Assembly: GCA_045601465.1 (NCBI GenBank)
Contig: JAZRZU010000138.1
Location: 1 to 32,642, forward strand
Source: RGIG3009 sp045601465
GTDB taxonomy: Bacteria > Bacillota > Clostridia > Oscillospirales > Acutalibacteraceae
DNA: 32,642 bases
Reading direction: 5' to 3'
A program made the position numbers and the translations under genes. Below, piece by piece: positions 1 to 7,297 of the stretch; position 1 is the first letter of the stretch; each line of letters begins with the position of its first letter. Below the pieces are notes generated by a model, which ran no database searches, was not told the DNA's origin, and was given only the letters and a program-made list of their open reading frames with translations.

Positions 1-2159
1 TTTCTGTCTCCTAAATCAAGCCCGTTATCCAACCAGAATGAATCGTCGATGAGATATCCATGTTCGTCATACAGTTTGAATTCTGCACCATAGAACGTAT
101 AGTTATTGGTATTACTCCTATATGCCTCTACATCAAAATAAATGATAAGAGTGCTTCCGGACACCCTATAATATAAATTGAAAATTTTAACTTGCTTGTA
201 GTTGTGTGCCCAACAATAGAACGGTTCTTCTCCATCAAGATATATTGGCAGATCTTTTGTTCTGCCACGTTCGGCGCCGCAAGAACACTGCTGAGGAGCG
301 GTATAGGTGGCAGCGCTAAAGGAGTGATTGTGGTAATCCAACTCATGACTTTCCATCTGACCGTTTGAATTAATGTAACGCCACTTGCTGCCATCTTTTT
401 CCCAAGTATCTGTTACCATATACCCTTCCGCATCAAGATAGTACCAATAGCCACCATCCTTAACCCATTTGGACTTGGTCATAGAACCATTTGAATCAAG
501 ATATATCCAACCGTAGGAATCCTTTTTCCAACAATTGGTCACAGCGTAACCATCAGCGCCGACATAGCACCAGCCTTTGGAGTCTTGGACCCATGCATTG
601 GTCTTCATTGCGCCGTCAGATCCCAGATACACCCATCCCTTAGAATCCTTCTGCCAACTATTCGTTATCATATAGCCGCTTTTATTAAACATGTACCATT
701 TGCTGTTTATTTTCATCCAACGACCGGTAACGATCCTACCCGCACCGTCAACATAGCACCAGCCTTTGGAATCTTGGACCCATGCATTGGTTTTCATTGC
801 ACCATCAGATCCAAGATATACCCAACCCTTAGAATCCTGCATCCAGCAATTTGTTGCCATATATCCGTTGGAAGCACAGTAATACCACTTGCCACTGGTC
901 ATTACCCATTTATCTTTGGTCATAGAGCCATTTGAATCAAGATATATCCAACCATAGGAATCCTTTTTCCAACAATTGGTCACAGCGTAACCATTCGTGC
1001 CGACATAGCACCAGCCTTTGGAGTCTTGGACCCATGCATTGGTCTTCATTGCGCCGTCAGATCCCAAATATACCCAGCCCTTCGAATCCTTCTGCCAACT
1101 ATTTTTTATCGTATAACCATTTATGTCGAATATGTACCATTTACCGTTTATTTCCAGCCAGCGACCTACAACCTTTTTGCCCGAAGCGTCTACATAGCAG
1201 GTGCTGCCCTTGGTTGTTACCCATGCATTGGTTTTTGCCACACCGGTAGAATCAAAATAGTACCATGCACCATTAACGCATACCCAGTTATTATACACTA
1301 ACTGGCCGTTATCTTTAACGAATATCATCGTACCGTGTGTGCTGTTAAGTCCAAGCATAATGGCAAATGATTCAGCAACTTCACCACAATCCAGGCAAAC
1401 CTTGGCAAGTGTTCCCGTACTTGTCGCAGTAGGCTTTTCGTAAACGATCCAGTCGGAAGGCTTGTGAGACGCAAAAATCGGCTCGTCTGCGAATCTTGTG
1501 CCGCAGATGTCGCACTGCTTGTAGCGCGTACCGTTAGAAGTGCAGTTAGCAGGAGTCTCTACTATCCATGTATCGGAAACATGATCGGCTTTTTCAGTAT
1601 AGTTGGCCGTATAGCTAGCACCGCAAGAGCAAGTATAGGTAGTGTAACCCTCGGATTTACAAGTTGCAGGTGTTACTCTGGGGGTATAGGAATGTGTATG
1701 TGCGGTATTGCTGGTCACTTCTACGTAGAATCCGTAATCATTGGAATATCCGCTTTCGTTTACTAAACCAATATAATATGTACCGGCCGAAACAGAACGA
1801 GAAAGATACGCGCCATACCCCGCGGTACTGCTTATATAGGTTGTGCGTGTTTCAACAATCACTTCACCCGTTCTATCACACAACGCCATTAACAAGTGCG
1901 AATTGTCGCCCACAAGAGTGATTATTACCGTAGCGGACGTGGAAACAGACAATTTGAAATAGTCAATATCCGAGTAACCACAAGTACCGTATACCGTGTA
2001 GTCATTATAAACCGTATCTGCAAGACTAAGTGTGTTGTTCGATTCTCTTTCATTAAACTTGTGGTCATCCACGTCAGCAAATGCCGTCAGGGGTAGGCAG
2101 GTAACCGTCATAACCACGATTAACACAGCCGCTACCACCGTACGAAAGATCTTTTTCAT
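1..2159 (-). CDS. Secreted cell-wall-binding repeat protein (C-terminal end cut by window edge)
   Basis: The frame is open for 719 codons from an ATG at 2159 to the window edge, so the C-terminus is missing. AGGAGG lies 7 nt before the ATG. Residues 1-28 form a Sec signal peptide (KK, hydrophobic core, probable cleavage after AFA). Residues about 35-150 resemble a bacterial pre-peptidase C-terminal (PPC) beta-sandwich: DIDYFKL, then SAGTYYIGL. Residues 155-265 hold Cys-pair modules of the H-x-Y...TC...CxCG type seen in clostridial surface proteins. Residues 290-604 are fifteen 21-residue W/G/Y-rich repeats like choline-binding or cell-wall-binding repeats. From 605 another short Cys module leads into a beta-rich segment that runs off the edge. 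The repeats probably hold the protein on the wall; no catalytic domain is visible. It could be an adhesin or carry an enzyme in the missing part. It is transcribed away from the suf genes from its own promoter. Confidence 0.85.
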   Translation of the reverse strand, partial: MKKIFRTVVAAVLIVVMTVTCLPLTAFADVDDHKFNERESNNTLSLADTVYNDYTVYGTCGYSDIDYFKLSVSTSATVIITLVGDNSHLLMALCDRTGEVIVETRTTYISSTAGYGAYLSRSVSAGTYYIGLVNESGYSNDYGFYVEVTSNTAHTHSYTPRVTPATCKSEGYTTYTCSCGASYTANYTEKADHVSDTWIVETPANCTSNGTRYKQCDICGTRFADEPIFASHKPSDWIVYEKPTATSTGTLAKVCLDCGEVAESFAIMLGLNSTHGTMIFVKDNGQLVYNNWVCVNGAWYYFDSTGVAKTNAWVTTKGSTCYVDASGKKVVGRWLEINGKWYIFDINGYTIKNSWQKDSKGWVYLGSDGAMKTNAWVQDSKGWCYVGTNGYAVTNCWKKDSYGWIYLDSNGSMTKDKWVMTSGKWYYCASNGYMATNCWMQDSKGWVYLGSDGAMKTNAWVQDSKGWCYVDGAGRIVTGRWMKINSKWYMFNKSGYMITNSWQKDSKGWVYLGSDGAMKTNAWVQDSKGWCYVGADGYAVTNCWKKDSYGWIYLDSNGSMTKSKWVKDGGYWYYLDAEGYMVTDTWEKDGSKWRYINSNGQMESHELDYHNHSFSAATYTAPQQCSCGAERGRTKDLPIYLDGEEPFYCWAHNYKQVKIFNLYYRVSGSTLIIYFDVEAYRSNTNNYTFYGAEFKLYDEHGYLIDDSFWLDNGLDLGDR
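348..1292 (-). repeat. Fifteen 63-bp coding repeats, including a tandem 441-bp duplication
   Basis: Fifteen in-frame 63-bp units (21 residues, pattern N-x-W-x-x-D-S-K-G-W-x-Y-x-x-x-x-G) fill 945 bp without gaps. Units 2-8 (789-1229) and 9-15 (348-788) are the same seven unit types in the same order, so the array is one unit plus two copies of a 441-bp block. Units 3-6 and 10-13 are almost identical at the DNA level, which points to recent duplication or gene conversion. Confidence 0.9.
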
Positions 2160-2180
2160 TCCGTTTCCTCCTAACAAAAT

Positions 2181-2197
2181 GCCGCTACCGAAGCGGC
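2181..2197 (-). promoter_or_regulatory. GC-rich hairpin in the surface-protein mRNA leader
   Basis: On the minus strand GCCGCT pairs with AGCGGC around a 5-nt TCGGT loop. ATTTTGTT and then the ribosome site follow directly. It may stabilise the 5' end or act as a weak attenuator; the U tract is too short to call a terminator. Confidence 0.4.
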
Positions 2198-2267
2198 CTC
2201 ACAAAAAACACAAGCTCCGATAGTCGCCAAACTAATTACCTCATCATGCAATTGATTTGGCAATGAT

Positions 2268-2296
2268 ATTTTATCACATTGTTGACTGGAATACAA
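2268..2296 (-). promoter_or_regulatory. Sigma-A promoter of the surface-protein gene
   Basis: Read on the minus strand: -35 TTGTAT (2291-2296), 17-bp spacer, -10 TAAAAT (2268-2273). The predicted start leaves a leader of about 100 nt that contains the 2181-2197 hairpin. Confidence 0.65.
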
Positions 2297-2438
2297 GAGA
2301 AAGCGATACGCACATACGAGAATTTATAGTACAAATTCAATCACATAATATGATATAGCGTTGTTGCGTATTATCCGTGTTAAAAGCTCTTAGAAAAGAC
2401 GGCATATGCTGGTTTTGAAGTGAAAAACTTGTGATAAG

Positions 2439-2460
2439 CACAAAAGCAGATGCTTTTGTG
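2439..2460 (-). terminator. Intrinsic terminator of the suf operon
   Basis: CACAAAAGC pairs with GCTTTTGTG around a 4-nt loop just after the sufB-like stop codon. The minus-strand tail (CTTATCAC) is a weak U tract, so termination may be leaky. Confidence 0.6.
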
Positions 2461-2470
2461 TCGTTTTCGT

Positions 2471-3388
2471 TTATTTCAGGAATCCGTTGACGATTTGTTC
2501 TTCCGCCTCTTGTTCGGTTAGCCCAAGCGTCATCAGCTTTGTCAATTGATCCCCCGCAATTTTACCGATCGCCGCCTCATGGATCAAACTGGCCTCGACG
2601 TGATTGGCGGTGATTTCCGGTATGGCGCACACACTTGCATCGTCCATCAAAATGGCATCACATTCGGTATGACCGACACACCGATGGTTGCCGTTAATAC
2701 GGGATAAAAAGCGTTGTTTCGAACGATCTTTGGCTACCGACCGAGAAATAACGTTAGCCGATGAACCCTCACCATTGAGATCCACCGTAAAGTCAGTTTC
2801 AGCATACTGGTCACCGTGTGTCATCAGTTTTTCACGAATGATCAAGGTAGCATCCGCCGCAACCGTTGCGGTGGTCACACGGCTGGTGGAATCCACACCT
2901 TTAATTTGGGTGGTTTCCAGTTCCATCACAGCGCCTTCCTCCAACACAATGACCGTGTGCGGATTCATGACCCGTTTCCCGTTACCGTCCCCGTCGCCAT
3001 AATGCTTTTCGACGTACCGAACCTGTGCATTTTTTCCCACGAAAAAACGATGCACACCGTCATGCCGTGATTCCTCATCGCCACTGTTATGGATACCGCA
3101 CCCAGCCACAATCGTGACGTCGGCATCCTCACCGATGAAGAAGTCATTGTATACCGATTCAGTCAAACCGCTTTGGCTAAGTACGACCGGGATGTGCACG
3201 CTTTCGTTCTTGGTGCCGGGCTTAATACGAATATCAATACCGGGCTTGTCCGTTTTGGTGACAATATCAATATTTGCGGTGGTATTACGTCCCGCCAACT
3301 GTCCATTCGCACGAATGTTATACGCACCCGCCGGAACATCATGCAGGTCGGCAACCGCCGCCAATAAATTCTTTTCAATTGTTTTCAT
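2471..3388 (-). CDS. SufB/SufD-family Fe-S cluster scaffold (short, SmsB-like)
   Basis: This is a 305-residue scaffold of the SufB/SufD beta-helix family, which builds Fe-S clusters together with the ATPase SufC in the cytoplasm. The C-terminal core is clear: TECDAILM (Cys243), then LIHEAAIGKI (His270, Glu271) and a helical tail with TLGLTEQEAEEQIV. From my memory of E. coli SufB, Cys243 aligns with Cys405 and His270/Glu271 with His433/Glu434, the proposed assembly site; this should be checked by alignment. It is much shorter than E. coli SufB (about 495) or SufD (about 423) and lacks their N-terminal extensions, matching the SufB of minimal SufBC (SMS) systems. It starts 10 bp after sufC ends, in the same operon. 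No second SufB/D, SufS, SufU or SufE gene is adjacent. Confidence 0.88.
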   Translation of the reverse strand: MKTIEKNLLAAVADLHDVPAGAYNIRANGQLAGRNTTANIDIVTKTDKPGIDIRIKPGTKNESVHIPVVLSQSGLTESVYNDFFIGEDADVTIVAGCGIHNSGDEESRHDGVHRFFVGKNAQVRYVEKHYGDGDGNGKRVMNPHTVIVLEEGAVMELETTQIKGVDSTSRVTTATVAADATLIIREKLMTHGDQYAETDFTVDLNGEGSSANVISRSVAKDRSKQRFLSRINGNHRCVGHTECDAILMDDASVCAIPEITANHVEASLIHEAAIGKIAGDQLTKLMTLGLTEQEAEEQIVNGFLK

Positions 3389-3398
3389 ACGGTCGTCC

Positions 3399-4124
3399 TC
3401 ATTTCAGTTTTGACGTCAAAGCTTCGCAAGCGCTGTTTTGGGCAAGCATTTTCGGTAAGATAACCTCCGGCGTATCGATATCGGTCACCCGGCCTCCTGC
3501 CACCACAACAATCTTATCCGCAATCTTCAAAATGCGTTCTTGGTGCGAGATGATCAAGATAGAACCGCCCTGTTTACTGTGCATATTCTCAAAAACTTGG
3601 ATTAAATTTTGGAAACTCCACAAATCAATACCGGCTTCGGGTTCATCAAAGATCGACAGCTTGGTGCCCCGCAACATAACGGTAGCAATCTCTATGCGTT
3701 TGAGTTCCCCACCCGATAAACTGGCGTTAACCTCACGGTTAATGTAATCCTTGGCGCACAGACCAACCTCCGAAAGATAGGAGCACGCTTCGGAAACTGA
3801 AATACTTTTTCCCGATGCGAGCGACAACAGATCGTGTACCGTAATCCCCTTAAACCGCACCGGTTGTTGGAACGCAAAGCTAACACCTTTTTGCGCTCGT
3901 TCGGTAATGGACAAAGACGTAATGTCCTCACCGTTTAATAAAATCTGACCCGCAGTCGGTGTCAGAATACCGGCGATCAATTTGGCAAGCGTGGATTTTC
4001 CGCCGCCATTCGGTCCGGTAATCGCAACAAACCGCTCGTCTACCGTAAAACTAACGTCTTTGACAATATCAATACGGTTATCGCCATCCGTAACCGTATA
4101 ATCCACGTGTTTTAGTTCAAGCAT
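3399..4124 (-). CDS. sufC: SufC-like ABC ATPase for Fe-S cluster assembly
   Basis: This 241-residue ABC ATPase has Walker A GPNGGGKST (37-45), a Q-loop at Gln86, signature LSGGE (136-140), Walker B SIFDEPEAGID (157-167) and H-loop His194. The KRIEIATVM helix after the signature and the EAGID wording are typical of SufC rather than of transport ATPases, and no membrane permease lies nearby. In the family, SufC dimerises when ATP binds and reshapes the SufB/D scaffold during cluster assembly. GGGAGG precedes the ATG. It is first in a two-gene operon with the scaffold gene; a TATGG extended -10 promoter lies about 30 bp upstream. Confidence 0.92.
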   Translation of the reverse strand: MLELKHVDYTVTDGDNRIDIVKDVSFTVDERFVAITGPNGGGKSTLAKLIAGILTPTAGQILLNGEDITSLSITERAQKGVSFAFQQPVRFKGITVHDLLSLASGKSISVSEACSYLSEVGLCAKDYINREVNASLSGGELKRIEIATVMLRGTKLSIFDEPEAGIDLWSFQNLIQVFENMHSKQGGSILIISHQERILKIADKIVVVAGGRVTDIDTPEVILPKMLAQNSACEALTSKLK

Positions 4125-4154
4125 GACAATCCTCCCGGAAAAACATTCAATAAT

Positions 4155-4165
4155 AGTGTACCATA
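4155..4165 (-). promoter_or_regulatory. Extended -10 promoter of the suf operon
   Basis: Minus strand: TATGG directly before -10 TACACT. The -35 position is only a T run, so the TRTGn extended -10 probably carries recognition. The predicted leader is about 25 nt, too short for a riboswitch. No IscR-like box was recognised. Confidence 0.5.
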
Positions 4166-4209
4166 TTTATCGGTGAAAAAAAAGAGGAAAACACACAATT
4201 TTCGTAAAA

Positions 4210-4236
4210 AAAGCGTCTGCGTAAAGCAGACGCTTT
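4210..4236 (-). terminator. Intrinsic terminator of the rimP-nusA-infB operon
   Basis: AAGCGTCTGC pairs with GCAGACGCTT around a 5-nt loop, extended by an A-T pair, and is followed on the minus strand by a run of seven T. It sits just past the stop of the last operon gene and insulates the suf promoter. Confidence 0.85.
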
Positions 4237-4250
4237 GCTTTTTATTTCCT

Positions 4251-4994
4251 TTACCACGCCGCTACCGCAACCAGTTGCCATCCCCCGTCGGTTTTCTTGA
4301 CGGTATACCGTTGGCTGTACTTTGCCATATCGATGGTTGGTTCGATATTGTTCCCACGCTCGTCCACCTGGATATCGGCATTGGCTACATAGGCGACCTG
4401 TACCGTATACGTATCCTTCTTATGCGTAATACGACCCAAAAGGGGTGTATAACCCGACGTGTTCATCGCCATCGGCACGTAATAACAGCTGTTTTCCGTG
4501 TTATACTCAATATCCCCGACCGTTCGATGTGTGAGTGCCGCCGTGCCAAACAAATGCTGATACGATTTTTCAATCGTGGTTTGCGGAACGATCATACGGT
4601 ACTGTTTTTCCTCGATCGGATAGGTGCATTGTTCATCCTTTTCACGTAATTGACGGATGCGTTCTTGCTCGGACACACGGTACACCGCCGCAATCAACAA
4701 CAGATCCGGATCCTGGCTTTCCTCCACGCTTGTAAATTCCGAAGGACAGAACTGCATAACCGGATCCAGAAAAGTATACAACTCGTTCCGAAGCGGCGTA
4801 TCGTCTCCCATGCGGATAAACCAACGCACCGTGTTCGTCATAACCGAGATGACGCCGATAACCGCAAACAATAAAACAAAAAAACCAAGCGGTGCTGCAT
4901 ACCGAACTTTCCTATGCCTTTTCAAACGCACCACCGGACGTTCAGTCGGCAATTCCTGTTCGTTCAGTTGTTCACGAGATCTTTCTTCGTTCAT
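4251..4994 (-). CDS. Single-pass membrane protein of unknown function
   Basis: I do not recognise this 247-residue protein. The start was moved to the ATG at 4994 because AGGAGG lies 7 nt before it, while the longer frame from 5033 would begin inside truB. Residues 1-32 are charged and cytoplasmic, residues 33-52 form one transmembrane helix (GFFVLLFAVIGVISV), and the remaining ~195 residues would be outside. That outer part has a helical stretch (about 90-125, E/R/Q-rich) followed by beta-rich segments (MIVPQTTIEKSY, YTVKKTDGGWQLV) like small alpha+beta domains of clostridial envelope proteins. It is the last gene of the rimP-nusA-infB operon, 16 bp after truB, and is followed by the terminator. 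Position gives no firm clue to function. Confidence 0.7.
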   Translation of the reverse strand: MNEERSREQLNEQELPTERPVVRLKRHRKVRYAAPLGFFVLLFAVIGVISVMTNTVRWFIRMGDDTPLRNELYTFLDPVMQFCPSEFTSVEESQDPDLLLIAAVYRVSEQERIRQLREKDEQCTYPIEEKQYRMIVPQTTIEKSYQHLFGTAALTHRTVGDIEYNTENSCYYVPMAMNTSGYTPLLGRITHKKDTYTVQVAYVANADIQVDERGNNIEPTIDMAKYSQRYTVKKTDGGWQLVAVAAW

Positions 4995-5010
4995 ACAAGG
5001 TCCTCCTTTT

Positions 5011-5898
5011 TTAAACGAAAATACGCAGAACACGAATACTTTCCGTGGTTACCTTACCCAAACCCAAAAATACCTGTTCCGGATTATAGATACGCACGAT
5101 TTCAGCGTTATCCGGCAAGGCGCTGACACGATCAACCGATAAATCCCCGCCATTTTGAAATCGTACTGCCTGTGCCGCCGTTACCGGCACCCTGGGGTAG
5201 ATGGAAAACGCAGTTTCAATCGGTAAGATACGAGCAGAAAGTTCACCTTTATCTGCCAAATCACGGCACGCATCCGGTGTTATGCAATCGGATAGCCCGT
5301 ACCCTGCTGCCTCGGTTCGCCGCAAAGCCGTCATGATAGCCCCACAGCCCAGCACACGTCCCAGATCATCACATAGCGTGCGCATATACGTACCGGCAGA
5401 ACACGTACATACCAGTTGTAGTTCACCTTTTTTCGGATCATATTGCTCGATATCCAGCCGATAGATCGTGATAGGCCGAGCCTCTCTTTCTACCTCAATC
5501 CCCTGACGAGCAAGTTCATACAACCGCACGCCCTCTTTTTTGAGAGCCGACATCATCGGCGGCACCTGTAAGATGTCGCCTCGGAACATCGGCAATACCG
5601 TTTCTATCGCAGACAAGGTGGGATATCCTCGACCGGTTTCGGTCACCGTTCCCCAACAATCCAACGTATCACTTTGCAACCCAAATTGCAACGTCACCGC
5701 ATACTGCTTATCGTGTGTCGGCAACAGCGGAATCGCACGAGTTGCCTTCCCGAACATCAGCGGTAATACACCGGTTGCCATGGGATCGAGCGTACCGGCA
5801 TGCCCCACCTTTTTTTCGCCGGTTAACCGACGCAATAAAGCGCAACACGAGAACGAAGTCATTTCCTGTGGCTTGTCCACGCACAAAATTCCATCCAT
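5011..5898 (-). CDS. truB: tRNA pseudouridine-55 synthase
   Basis: TruB converts U55 of the tRNA T-loop to pseudouridine. The catalytic motif GHAGTLDPMATG is present with Asp38 as nucleophile, preceded by the N-terminal DGILCVDKP and followed by KQYAVTLQFG, CSAGTYMRTLCDDLG and a C-terminal PUA-like segment. At 295 residues it is the usual length. The ATG at 5898 was chosen because it shares one base with the nrnA stop (TAATG) and matches the family N-terminus; a longer frame from 5988 is just nrnA sequence in another frame. Stop-start coupling implies co-translation with nrnA. Confidence 0.95.
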   Translation of the reverse strand: MDGILCVDKPQEMTSFSCCALLRRLTGEKKVGHAGTLDPMATGVLPLMFGKATRAIPLLPTHDKQYAVTLQFGLQSDTLDCWGTVTETGRGYPTLSAIETVLPMFRGDILQVPPMMSALKKEGVRLYELARQGIEVEREARPITIYRLDIEQYDPKKGELQLVCTCSAGTYMRTLCDDLGRVLGCGAIMTALRRTEAAGYGLSDCITPDACRDLADKGELSARILPIETAFSIYPRVPVTAAQAVRFQNGGDLSVDRVSALPDNAEIVRIYNPEQVFLGLGKVTTESIRVLRIFV

Positions 5899-6866
5899 TA
5901 TCGCACCTCGGCCAGTCGAGGTACAGCACGATGAATGGCATCCAAGAGCTGTGCGACCACGGCGCTTTCTGCTCCGGTCAAAGTGCAACCGGCGGCACGT
6001 GGATGACCGCCTCCGCCCAACAAACCGCAGATGGCAGAAGCATCGGCATGGGTGCCGGTACGCACACTGATCTTATATGTACCATCCGGTTTTTGGCGCA
6101 GCAATACACCAACCCATACCCCTTCAATTTGACGAGCCATCGGCGATAAGCCTTCCATGTCATTTTCGCTGGCGCCGCTTTGTGCGATCATCTCCTCCGT
6201 AATGGACATGAACGCACAGCGACCGTTATCATAAAACGTCATGGATTGCAACGCCATCTGTTCTAACTTCACCCGTGCACGTGATTTGATATCAAACATT
6301 TCACGGTTAATGGTTTCCGCTTTTGCTCCGGCCTCCATCATCTGTGCCGCCATACGATGTGTAAGCGGTGTGGTGTTGCTATACTTAAAGCAACCCGTAT
6401 CGGTGGCAATGCCGGTGTACAAGCAGTCCGCCGTCAGCGGGTCGATCTCCACACCCAGTTGCTCGATCACTTGTAATACAATCATCGCATTGGCACCACA
6501 AGAGTCGTCGAGCAACAGGTGTTTGCCGAACTGCCGATGGGAACCGTGATGATCAATGGAAAGATTCACCCGATCCGCATACTCTTGTAACGACTCCCCA
6601 AGCAGTTTGCGGTCAGCGACATCCACCGAGCAGATAAAGGCGGGTTCGAATTCCATTTGCGGCACTTTGTTTGTCATATATTCGTATTTTTCCGGAATCG
6701 AGTCGTGGCATAATACCTGTGCCTGCTTGCCTAATCGTTGCAAAGCATGACACAGCGCAAACCCCGAACCGATGGTATCCCCGTCGGGATACTGGTGAAT
6801 CAAAATCAAGATACGGTCGGCGTCTTGCAACATAGCTGCCGCATCCGACACCGTGATTTTACACAT
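5898..6866 (-). CDS. nrnA: DHH/DHHA1 phosphoesterase, NrnA-like (oligoribonuclease / pAp phosphatase)
   Basis: NrnA-type DHH phosphoesterases degrade very short RNAs and, in Bacillus, dephosphorylate pAp. The metal ligands are visible: HQYPDGDTIGS (His24, Asp28, Asp30), VDVADR (Asp82), SIDHHGSH (Asp105-His106-His107) and TDTGCF (Asp156). The DHHA1 substrate motif GGGGHPRAAGC closes the C-terminal domain. At 322 residues it fits the family. The ATG overlaps the end of rbfA by 8 bp and its stop overlaps the truB start, the normal Firmicutes order rbfA-nrnA-truB. Confidence 0.93.
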   Translation of the reverse strand: MCKITVSDAAAMLQDADRILILIHQYPDGDTIGSGFALCHALQRLGKQAQVLCHDSIPEKYEYMTNKVPQMEFEPAFICSVDVADRKLLGESLQEYADRVNLSIDHHGSHRQFGKHLLLDDSCGANAMIVLQVIEQLGVEIDPLTADCLYTGIATDTGCFKYSNTTPLTHRMAAQMMEAGAKAETINREMFDIKSRARVKLEQMALQSMTFYDNGRCAFMSITEEMIAQSGASENDMEGLSPMARQIEGVWVGVLLRQKPDGTYKISVRTGTHADASAICGLLGGGGHPRAAGCTLTGAESAVVAQLLDAIHRAVPRLAEVR

Positions 6867-7230
6867 CCGAGTCCCTCATCTCCGGTTTTTCAGTTTCCAG
6901 CCGTTGTAATTGTTCCAAAATATGCGAACTGTATGCAATGGAATCATCTGCCACAAACCGCAGTTCCGGCACGTGGCGGAGCTTTAATGCGGCACCCAGT
7001 TCACGCCGCATATAACCGGCAGCAGACGTCAACCCCTTCACGGCTGTCTTGGCTGCTTCGATGCCATCCATCGAACTGATATACACCGTCGCATAAGACA
7101 TATCCCGTGTAACGTCTGCCCGTACGATACTGATAAGACCCGTTACCCGAGGATCTTTTACCTTTCGCAAAATAGCGGTTAATTCCCGCATAATATCCTC
7201 GCCGGTACGGTCCATTCGATAACTTCCCAT
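6859..7230 (-). CDS. rbfA: 30S ribosome-binding factor A
   Basis: RbfA is a KH-like factor that helps late maturation of the 30S subunit around helix 1 of 16S rRNA. The 123-residue protein has the family's IMRELTAILRKVKDPRV N-terminal helix, DMSYATVYISS strand, and RRELGAALKLRHVPELRFVADDS in the second half. GGAGG lies upstream of the ATG. It follows infB after a 67-bp gap holding a hairpin and overlaps nrnA. Linkage with rimP and infB in one operon is typical. Confidence 0.95.
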   Translation of the reverse strand: MGSYRMDRTGEDIMRELTAILRKVKDPRVTGLISIVRADVTRDMSYATVYISSMDGIEAAKTAVKGLTSAAGYMRRELGAALKLRHVPELRFVADDSIAYSSHILEQLQRLETEKPEMRDSDV

Positions 7231-7245
7231 ACGAATCCTCCTTTT

Positions 7246-7272
7246 GAAATCTGCTGAAAAACGGCAGATTTC
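7246..7272 (-). promoter_or_regulatory. Intercistronic hairpin between infB and rbfA
   Basis: Minus strand: GAAATCTGC and GCAGATTTC pair perfectly (9 bp) around a 9-nt loop, ending four bases before the rbfA GGAGG. There is no U tract, so it is not an intrinsic terminator. It may be an RNA processing or stability element, or tune rbfA initiation. Confidence 0.55.
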
Positions 7273-7297
7273 TTGTTACCTAAGGGGCGAATCGCAT

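Larger units (their letters stand above)
2160..2470. other. Intergenic region between the surface-protein gene and the suf operon
   Basis: This 311-bp, A/T-rich gap holds the surface gene's ribosome site, a leader hairpin (2181-2197), its promoter (2268-2296) and the suf terminator (2439-2460). I saw no further gene or repeat in 2297-2438. Confidence 0.7.

Noticed and set aside
348..1292. Regular 63-bp repeats that might look like CRISPR or another tandem DNA repeat
   Set aside because: The repeats are contiguous, without unique spacers, and encode one continuous minus-strand reading frame of W/Y/G-rich units.
585..1301. Several plus-strand frames with repeated protein text
   Set aside because: They lie opposite the repeat region of the surface protein, have no ribosome sites, and repeat only because the opposite strand does.
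4173..4649. A 158-codon plus-strand frame starting in the suf promoter region
   Set aside because: It runs through the terminator hairpin and is antisense to the membrane protein gene.
5899..5988. Longer truB start at 5988
   Set aside because: The extra 30 residues are nrnA sequence in another frame, and the ATG at 5898 gives the normal family start.
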